In this document: piece after piece, positions 6,568-11,899 of the stretch | Position numbering within the stretch: position 1 is the stretch's first letter | How the letters are laid out: each line of letters begins with the position of its first letter | NCBI GenBank assembly: GCA_020048595.1 | Contig: JAIFMH010000194.1 | Coordinates: 1 to 11,899, forward strand | Length of the DNA stretch: 11,899 bases | Direction of reading: 5' to 3' | Origin: Bacteroidota bacterium | GTDB taxonomy: Bacteria > Bacteroidota > Bacteroidia > Bacteroidales > UBA4417 | The notes under the pieces: generated by a model | What the model saw: the letters and a program-made list of their open reading frames with translations, nothing else | Told to the model about the DNA's origin: nothing | Databases searched by the model: none | Made by a program: the position numbers and the translations under genes

Positions 6568-7908
6568 ATGGCCAACACCATAAGAATTAAAAGAGGTCTG
6601 AATATCAATTTGATAGGAGAGGCTACAAAAGAGATTTCCAGTATTGAAGCTGGTAATTTTGCGATAAAACCCACTGACTTTTTAGGCGTTTTTCCCCGGT
6701 TACTGGTGAAAGAAGGTGATACTGTTAAAGCAGGTACACCTTTGTTTATTGATAAATACCGCGATAATATCGTTTTTACTTCACCTGTAAGTGGAGTGAT
6801 TGAGGAAATTAGCCGTGGTGACAAACGAGTTTTGGAGGAAATCAGGATAAAATCAACAGATAAACCGGATTATGAAGATTTCGGGAAATCAGATCCTGCT
6901 AAATCAAATCGTGAAGAGATCATTGTAAAACTGCTGAAAAGCGGTGCCTGGGCAATGATCAGGCAGCGTCCTTATACAACTATTGCAAATCCTTCTGATA
7001 CACCGAAAGGAATTTACGTATCAGGATTCGATACAGCACCTTTGGCTCCTGATTATTCAATGATTGTTAAGGATAGTGTTACCGATTTCCAGGCAGGAAT
7101 TGATGTACTAACCAAATTGGGTGGTGCACCTGTTAAATTAGGATTACCCGGTGGTAAAAACGATTTCCCTAGTGTAAGCAATACCGATATTACTTATTTT
7201 GAAGGTCCACATCCGGCAGGCAATGTTGGAATACAGATTCATAAAACAAATCCGATAAACAAAGGTGAAATAGTATGGGTTGTTAATCCGCAGGATGTAA
7301 TCATAATCGGCCGCTTGTTTACCAAAGGAATTTATGATACTTCTATTATAATCCCATTCTGTGGTTCGGAAATTAAAAATCCGAAATATTACAGAACGTT
7401 TAAGGGCGCATCTGTTCGTTCATTAGCCAAAAACAATCTTGCCGAAGGTACTCTTCGTTTTATCAGTGGCAATGTGCTCACGGGTACACGGATTAAATCA
7501 GACGGATATCTGGGATTTTATCATAATCAATTCACCGTAATTCCCGAAGGTAATTACTTTGAGTTCTTTGGTTGGGCGCTTCCCGGGCTTAATAAATTCA
7601 GCTTCTCAAAATCATTCTTTTCGTATCTCACACCAAACCGCAAATACCGCCTTGATACCAATTTTCATGGAGCCGAGCGTGCTTATGTTATGACCGGGCA
7701 ATATGAACAGGTTTTTCCAATGGATATTTACCCGATGCAACTGATAAAAGCCTGCCTTGCCGAAAATATTGAGATGATGGAAAACCTGGGTATATATGAA
7801 GTGGATGAGGAAGATTTTGCACTCATTGAGTATATCGATACTTCCAAAACCGAGGTACAGCACATCATTCGCAAAGGCCTGGATCTGATACGGAAAGAGA
7901 TGAGCTAA
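6568..7908 (+). CDS. nqrA: Na+-translocating NADH:quinone reductase subunit A
   Basis: Cytoplasmic subunit of Na+-NQR, the respiratory complex that oxidises NADH, reduces quinone and exports Na+. NqrA carries no redox cofactor. Its 446 residues match the family's usual length. The N-terminus MANTIRIKRGLNINLIG is typical. Residues about 35-95 form a biotinyl/lipoyl-like barrel-sandwich domain (VKEGDTVKAGTPLF, TSPVSGVIEEISRG) ending in the conserved GDKRVLEEI. A central Rossmann-like part and a C-terminal SLBB-type part follow; the segment around YEQVFPMDIYPMQLIKACL is strongly family-like. It is the first gene of a six-gene operon, after a candidate -7 box and dyads, and 64 bp before nqrB. Confidence 0.97.
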   Translation: MANTIRIKRGLNINLIGEATKEISSIEAGNFAIKPTDFLGVFPRLLVKEGDTVKAGTPLFIDKYRDNIVFTSPVSGVIEEISRGDKRVLEEIRIKSTDKPDYEDFGKSDPAKSNREEIIVKLLKSGAWAMIRQRPYTTIANPSDTPKGIYVSGFDTAPLAPDYSMIVKDSVTDFQAGIDVLTKLGGAPVKLGLPGGKNDFPSVSNTDITYFEGPHPAGNVGIQIHKTNPINKGEIVWVVNPQDVIIIGRLFTKGIYDTSIIIPFCGSEIKNPKYYRTFKGASVRSLAKNNLAEGTLRFISGNVLTGTRIKSDGYLGFYHNQFTVIPEGNYFEFFGWALPGLNKFSFSKSFFSYLTPNRKYRLDTNFHGAERAYVMTGQYEQVFPMDIYPMQLIKACLAENIEMMENLGIYEVDEEDFALIEYIDTSKTEVQHIIRKGLDLIRKEMS

Positions 7909-7972
7909 ATAACAAGCTCCCGGCATTTGAAAATTATCAATTTTATAGAAATAGAAACTACAATACAAATAA

Positions 7973-9139
7973 ATGAAAGCACTACGCAATTATCTGGATA
8001 AGATAAAGCCGCAATTTAAGGAAGGCGGGAAGTTTGAGAAATTACACTCAACCTTCGATGCAATTGAAACCTTCCTTTTTGTGCCTGATAAAACTACTTT
8101 TAAAGGAAGTCATATCCGCGACGTAATCGACCTGAAGCGTACCATGTCGATGGTAATAATCGCAATGATACCTGCATTATTATTCGGTATCTGGAATACA
8201 GGTTATCAGCATTTTCTATCTCTTGGACAAGAAGTTGATTTCATGCAGATTATCGGTTATGGTTTACTCAAAGTTATACCTATAGTTGCTGTATCGTATA
8301 TTGCAGGTTTGGGTGTTGAATTTATTTTTGCTCAAATCCGGCACGAAGAAGTTAATGAAGGCTTTCTCGTCTCAGGTATGCTTATCCCATTGGTAATGCC
8401 TGTTGATGTTCCTCTCTGGATGGTAGCTATAGCAACCATTTTTGCTGTGATAATCGGGAAAGAAGCCTTTGGCGGAACCGGAATGAATGTATTCAACCCG
8501 GCGTTGCTGGCAAGGGCATTCATCTTTTTTGCATATCCTGCAAAAATAAGCGGCGATACAATCTGGACCGGCGGACTTACTAAAGGCGAAGGCGTTATTG
8601 ATGGATTTTCGGGCGCAACGCCACTTTCAAAAGCAGCTTCAGGAGCAATCGATCAAATTCCTTCTTTGCACGATTTATTCTTTGGTTTCATCCCTGGTTC
8701 AATAGGCGAAACATCTAAACTTGCAATTTTACTCGGAGCTGTTATCCTTATTGTAACAGGTATTGGCAGCTGGCGGATCATGCTGGCAGGTTTGCTTGGC
8801 GGTGTAACTATGACATTAATATTCAATGCATTTGCTGCAAATGCATACATGACACTCAGCCCTCTCACTCAAGTGATGATGGGCAGTTTCCTTTTCGGAA
8901 TGGTATTCATGGCAACCGATCCGGTTACAGCTTCACAAACTAACCGTGGGAAATGGATTTATGGTTTTCTTGCCGGTTTGTTAGCAATTATGATTCGTGT
9001 TTTTAATCCGGCATATCCCGAAGGAGTTATGCTCTCCATCCTTCTTATGAATGCTTTTGCGCCACTTATTGACTATTACGTGGTTGAAGCCAACATAAAG
9101 AGAAGACTTAAAAGGGCAGCAAAACTTGTTAAATCTTAA
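7973..9139 (+). CDS. nqrB: Na+-translocating NADH:quinone reductase subunit B
   Basis: Large inner-membrane subunit that carries covalent FMN and riboflavin and contributes to the Na+ and quinone sites. The flavinylation motif is DGFSGAT (210-216). T216 corresponds to the FMN-linked threonine of Vibrio NqrB (T236), the kind of site modified by ApbE flavin transferase. GGTGMNVFNPALLARAF (167-183) is the strongly conserved block ahead of it. About ten hydrophobic segments run from residue 57 to 380. A soluble N-terminus of about 55 residues ends at the typical HIRDVIDLKR. At 388 residues it is slightly shorter than the Vibrio protein (just over 400). No ApbE gene is seen in the window. The gene ends 14 bp before nqrC. 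Confidence 0.97.
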   Translation: MKALRNYLDKIKPQFKEGGKFEKLHSTFDAIETFLFVPDKTTFKGSHIRDVIDLKRTMSMVIIAMIPALLFGIWNTGYQHFLSLGQEVDFMQIIGYGLLKVIPIVAVSYIAGLGVEFIFAQIRHEEVNEGFLVSGMLIPLVMPVDVPLWMVAIATIFAVIIGKEAFGGTGMNVFNPALLARAFIFFAYPAKISGDTIWTGGLTKGEGVIDGFSGATPLSKAASGAIDQIPSLHDLFFGFIPGSIGETSKLAILLGAVILIVTGIGSWRIMLAGLLGGVTMTLIFNAFAANAYMTLSPLTQVMMGSFLFGMVFMATDPVTASQTNRGKWIYGFLAGLLAIMIRVFNPAYPEGVMLSILLMNAFAPLIDYYVVEANIKRRLKRAAKLVKS

Positions 9140-9153
9140 TCCTGACCTCTGTT

Positions 9154-9873
9154 ATGCAACACAGTAATAAATATATTTTTATCTATTCCATCATTATGGT
9201 GGTGGTGATAGCGGTCTCACTCACCATAGTGGCCGTTAAACTTAAACCTGCTCAGGAAGATAACATCCGCATCGAAAAAATGCAGAATATACTTTCGTCG
9301 GTAAATATTTCTACAACCGAAATACCTAAGAAACAGGTTATTGATGTATATCAAAAATACATCAAAGTCGCATTGGGTGTAAATAATAAAGGTGAAGTTG
9401 TTGAACAGGATGCAGCTAAAATTTTTACCATCGAATTAGCAAATGAACTTAAAAAACCTGTTGAGCAACAAATACTCCCTGTTTACATTGCAGTGCTTGA
9501 TGGTGGCGATTCAGCTAATATTGTTCCCTTGCGGGGTAAAGGACTTTGGGGGCCGGTTTGGGGTTATATGTCATTTAAAACTGATTTTAATACAATATTC
9601 GGAACTGCTTTTGATCATAAAGGCGAAACTCCCGGCTTAGGTGCTGAAATTAACCAGGATTGGTTTATGAAACCTTTTATTGGGAAGCAGATATTTGAAA
9701 GCGATGGTAAACTTGTCTCTATATCGGTTGTTAAAGGAGGTGCCAAACCTGATGATATTCACGGAGTTGATGCCATATCAGGTGGAACAATTACCAGTAA
9801 AGGTGTTGAGAAAATGATGCTTGACAACCTGACCAATTATGAAGCGTACTTTAAAAAACACATGACAAAATGA
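9154..9873 (+). CDS. nqrC: Na+-translocating NADH:quinone reductase subunit C
   Basis: Subunit with one N-terminal membrane helix (about 8-28) and a periplasmic FMN-binding domain that passes electrons inside the complex. GKGLWGPVWGYM and ETPGLGAEI are conserved FMN-domain blocks. The covalent FMN site is DAISGGT (206-212), with T212 as the predicted attachment residue. The residue before it is Gly, whereas the textbook ApbE target reads SGAT. The rest of the site (TITSKGV) is intact, so I expect function. The 239-residue length fits the family. Its stop overlaps the nqrD start by 4 bp (ATGA), which suggests translational coupling. Confidence 0.96.
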   Translation: MQHSNKYIFIYSIIMVVVIAVSLTIVAVKLKPAQEDNIRIEKMQNILSSVNISTTEIPKKQVIDVYQKYIKVALGVNNKGEVVEQDAAKIFTIELANELKKPVEQQILPVYIAVLDGGDSANIVPLRGKGLWGPVWGYMSFKTDFNTIFGTAFDHKGETPGLGAEINQDWFMKPFIGKQIFESDGKLVSISVVKGGAKPDDIHGVDAISGGTITSKGVEKMMLDNLTNYEAYFKKHMTK

Positions 9874-10529
9874 GCGAACAGAAAATAGCAAAAGAAAAGG
9901 AACCCATGTTCTCGGCTAAAGTTCTTAAGTTGCTTAAGAATCCTTTGAATCTTGAGAATCCAGTTACTGTGCAGGTTTTGGGTATATGCTCAGCTCTGGC
10001 GGTTACCGTACAGATGAAACCGGCTATTGTTATGGCACTTTCTGTAACAATTGTAACTGCTTTCGCCAGTTTGATCATTTCAGCACTTCGTAATACAATC
10101 CCATCGAGGATTCGTATTATTGTTCAACTTGCTGTAGTTGCCGCATTGGTAATAATTGTTGACCAGGTATTAAAGGCTTATGTATATGATGTAAGTAAGA
10201 AACTATCAGTTTTTGTCGGTTTAATCATTACCAACTGTATTCTGATGGGACGCCTCGAAGCCTATGCCATGGCTAATAAACCCTGGCCTTCGTTTGTGGA
10301 TGGTATAGGAAATGGTATTGGATATGGATTGATACTGGTAATTGTAGCATTCTTCCGTGAATTCTTAGGATCAGGTAAATTTTACGGCATGTCAGTAATC
10401 CCTAAAGTGTTTTACGAATGGGGTTATATGGATAATGGTCTGATGATTCTGCCTCCGATGGCTCTGATTACTATCGGGGTCATTATTTGGGTGCAACGAA
10501 GCCGGACAAAGGAATTGCAGGAGAAATAG
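9870..10529 (+). CDS. nqrD: Na+-translocating NADH:quinone reductase subunit D
   Basis: Inner-membrane subunit with about six helices that forms an inverted pair with NqrE. C40 (GICSAL) and C123 (ITNCIL) are spaced 83 residues apart, exactly as in Vibrio NqrD (C29 and C112). With two NqrE cysteines they hold the intramembrane iron centre. GRLEAYAMANKPWPSFVDGIGNG and FFREFLGSGK are conserved blocks. The N-terminus carries about 11 more residues than Vibrio NqrD, charged and Lys-rich (KIAKEKEP). The start at 9870 overlaps nqrC by ATGA and is favoured by that coupling. A 93-bp gap follows, long for this operon. Confidence 0.96.
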   Translation: MSEQKIAKEKEPMFSAKVLKLLKNPLNLENPVTVQVLGICSALAVTVQMKPAIVMALSVTIVTAFASLIISALRNTIPSRIRIIVQLAVVAALVIIVDQVLKAYVYDVSKKLSVFVGLIITNCILMGRLEAYAMANKPWPSFVDGIGNGIGYGLILVIVAFFREFLGSGKFYGMSVIPKVFYEWGYMDNGLMILPPMALITIGVIIWVQRSRTKELQEK

Positions 10530-10534
10530 AGATT

Positions 10535-10559
10535 GGGGGTTTGGTTTCAGGGGTAATGG
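10535..10559 (+). other. G-rich patch between nqrD and nqrE
   Basis: Four G-runs (GGGGG 10535-10539, GG 10543-10544, GGGG 10550-10553, GG 10558-10559) lie close together in otherwise AT-rich DNA, just before the heptamer repeat. At best they could form a two-tetrad G-quadruplex. The evidence is composition only. Confidence 0.2.
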
Positions 10560-10569
10560 ATGACCCGCA

Positions 10570-10611
10570 ATTTACGATTTACGAATTACGATTTACGATT
10601 AACGATTAACG
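10570..10611. repeat. Six tandem 7-bp units (ATTTACG family) in the nqrD-nqrE gap
   Basis: Units in order are ATTTACG, ATTTACG, AATTACG, ATTTACG, ATTAACG and ATTAACG, with no spacer (10570-10576, 577-583, 584-590, 591-597, 598-604, 605-611). All end in ACG and differ only at the second and fourth bases. The array ends 11 bp before the nqrE ATG. Three units make 21 bp, so the array stays open in some frames and gives the repetitive peptide RFTNYDLRLTI, which should not be read as part of NqrE. Confidence 0.9.
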
Positions 10612-10622
10612 CAGAAAAACAT

Positions 10623-11240
10623 ATGGAAAATTTATTTAACCTCTTTGTACGAAGCATCTTCATCGACAATATGATTTTTGCATATTTCCTTGGAATGTGT
10701 TCGTACCTGGCAGTTTCCAAAACTGTTAAAACTTCAGTTGGGCTGGGCGCGGCTGTTATATTTGTACTGTTGGTCACTGCACCTGTCAACTGGCTTATTG
10801 ATCATTATTTGCTCAGAGCCGGAGCAATGGCATGGATAAGTCCTGAACTTGCCGATCTCGACCTCAGTTACCTGAGTTTTATAATTTTCATAGCCGTTAT
10901 TGCCGCCATTGTTCAACTTGTAGAAATGGTTGTCGAGAAATTCTCGCCATCACTTTACAATGCATTAGGAATATTTCTTCCTCTTATTGCAGTTAATTGT
11001 GCAATATTAGGTGTTGCTCTTTTCGTTCAGGAACGTGAATATACAACTATTAGCGAAGTTACAGTTTATGCTGTTGGTTCAGGAGTGGGTTGGTTTCTGG
11101 CTATTGCTACACTGGCAGCTATACGCGAAAAAATTACGTATTCAAATATCCCAAAACCATTGCGTGGATTGGGAATATCTTTTATTCTAACCGGACTCAT
11201 GGCTATTGCTTTTATGAGTTTCATGGGAATTAAAATCTAA
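10623..11240 (+). CDS. nqrE: Na+-translocating NADH:quinone reductase subunit E
   Basis: Inner-membrane partner of NqrD with about six helices. I chose the ATG at 10623, which gives MENLFNLFVRSIFIDNM, the usual family start, and 205 residues. It also places the first iron-centre cysteine at C26 (GMCSYL), the same position as in Vibrio NqrE. The second is C126 (AVNCAIL). The frame stays open upstream to an ATG at 10560, but those 21 residues come from the heptamer repeat and are almost certainly not translated as NqrE. No clear Shine-Dalgarno is seen, as is common in Bacteroidota. It ends 15 bp before nqrF. Confidence 0.97.
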   Translation: MENLFNLFVRSIFIDNMIFAYFLGMCSYLAVSKTVKTSVGLGAAVIFVLLVTAPVNWLIDHYLLRAGAMAWISPELADLDLSYLSFIIFIAVIAAIVQLVEMVVEKFSPSLYNALGIFLPLIAVNCAILGVALFVQEREYTTISEVTVYAVGSGVGWFLAIATLAAIREKITYSNIPKPLRGLGISFILTGLMAIAFMSFMGIKI

Positions 11241-11255
11241 AGAATTGTACTTGTT

Positions 11256-11899
11256 ATGATAACACCTACCTTATTATTTCTTGGCACTTTATCAGGCCCC
11301 TTGCTTGTAGGAACTTTTATATTCCTGCTGGTAACAATGGCACTTGTTGTAATGTTACTTGTCGCCAAAGCTAAACTTGCTCCTTCGGGACCTGTAACTA
11401 TAAGTATTAACAACGAAAGAGAACTTGCTGCCAATGGCGGTTCCAGTTTATTGTCAACACTTTCGGATGCCAAATTATTCCTCCCTTCGGCTTGTGGTGG
11501 CGGAGGAACCTGCGGAATGTGCAAATGCCAGGTGCACGAAGGAGGCGGTTCAATACTGCCTACCGAAGTTGGTTTCTTTACCCGTAAACAAATCCTCGAC
11601 GACTGGCGACTGGGATGCCAGGTGAAGGTCCGCGAAAATATGACCATCGAAATACCTAAAGAGGTTTTTGGTATTAAGAAATGGGAATGCGAAGTGGTTT
11701 CTAACAATAATGTGGCAACTTTTATAAAGGAATTTGTTGTAAAACTTCCTGAAGGTGAGGTGCTTGATTTCACCAGTGGAGGTTATATCCAGATTGATGT
11801 TCCTAAAATTGATGTTGATTTCCGTGCTATGGAAGTTGAGCAGGAATATCGCGAGGATTGGGATAAACTGAAAATGTGGGATCTCAAAATGAAGAATCC
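11256..11899 (+). CDS. nqrF: Na+-translocating NADH:quinone reductase subunit F (3' truncated by window)
   Basis: NADH-oxidising subunit that passes electrons from NADH through FAD to a 2Fe-2S centre. Only 214 complete codons are in the window, about half of the usual length of just over 400. One N-terminal membrane helix (about 13-37) is followed by a plant-type ferredoxin domain (about 45-130) with C80-x5-C86-x2-C89 and C121 as cluster ligands. The start of the ferredoxin-reductase FAD domain follows, with FTSGGYIQIDVP. The FAD motif (RxYS) and NADH domain lie beyond the edge. The ATG at 11256 gives the expected short hydrophobic N-terminus and lies 15 bp after nqrE, as last gene of the canonical operon order. 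The frame is intact up to the edge. Confidence 0.96.
   Translation, partial: MITPTLLFLGTLSGPLLVGTFIFLLVTMALVVMLLVAKAKLAPSGPVTISINNERELAANGGSSLLSTLSDAKLFLPSACGGGGTCGMCKCQVHEGGGSILPTEVGFFTRKQILDDWRLGCQVKVRENMTIEIPKEVFGIKKWECEVVSNNNVATFIKEFVVKLPEGEVLDFTSGGYIQIDVPKIDVDFRAMEVEQEYREDWDKLKMWDLKMKN

Noticed and set aside
7930..7944. AAAATT-ATC-AATTTT hairpin between nqrA and nqrB
   Set aside because: The stem is made only of A-T pairs, is weak, and is expected by chance in AT-rich spacer DNA.
7612..7989. 125-codon minus-strand frame opposite the end of nqrA
   Set aside because: It is antisense to conserved NqrA sequence, with Cys/Phe/Tyr-rich composition typical of a shadow frame.
11237..11773. 178-codon minus-strand frame opposite nqrF
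   Set aside because: It lies fully antisense to a clearly coding gene with conserved 2Fe-2S cysteines and shows no domain of its own.

Overview
The window looks like chromosomal DNA of a Bacteroidota (Bacteroidetes) bacterium, probably Bacteroidales or a close relative. Evidence is the AT-rich composition, a Bacteroidota-style DnaX, a DUF5103 / type IX secretion plug protein, a secreted hydrolase with a type IX sorting-tail-like C-terminus, TAnnTTTG-type -7 boxes ahead of genes, and weak or absent Shine-Dalgarno sequences. I see no rRNA, tRNA, CRISPR array, transposase or phage gene.

Left part (1-4966, all on the + strand). Roughly the first 64 bases may be the tail of an unidentified gene. 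A noncoding stretch follows, with a candidate promoter and a stem-loop in the dnaX leader. Then come dnaX (DNA polymerase III tau subunit, 370-2262), a short PlsC-like acyltransferase (2360-2923), an RlmI-like SAM-dependent methyltransferase without a visible PUA domain (3030-3911), an intrinsic terminator (about 3957-3984), and a secreted SGNH/GDSL hydrolase (4046-4966).

Middle (5008-6330, - strand). A DUF5103 / T9SS plug-family protein converges on the hydrolase. It is the only minus-strand gene I support. Its N-terminus is odd: the longest frame begins at a TTG and no signal peptide is visible. A 237-bp divergent intergenic region (6331-6567) separates it from the nqr operon and holds two perfect short dyads plus a TAnnTTTG box.

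Right part (6568-11899, + strand). This is the Na+-translocating NADH:quinone oxidoreductase operon in the standard order nqrA-B-C-D-E-F, with nqrF cut by the window edge. The complex oxidises NADH, reduces quinone and pumps Na+ across the inner membrane. The visible cofactor sites are the 2Fe-2S cysteines of NqrF, the covalent-FMN threonines of NqrB and NqrC, and the four cysteines of NqrD and NqrE that hold the intramembrane iron centre. Genes are tightly packed (nqrC and nqrD overlap by 4 bp) except for a 93-bp gap between nqrD and nqrE that carries six tandem copies of a 7-bp unit.

Overall this is mostly conserved housekeeping DNA. I found no convincing undescribed multi-gene system. The points most worth a second look are the heptamer repeat inside the nqr operon, the abnormal N-terminus of the plug protein, the dyads in the nqrA upstream region, and the Gly-for-Ala change next to the FMN threonine of NqrC.
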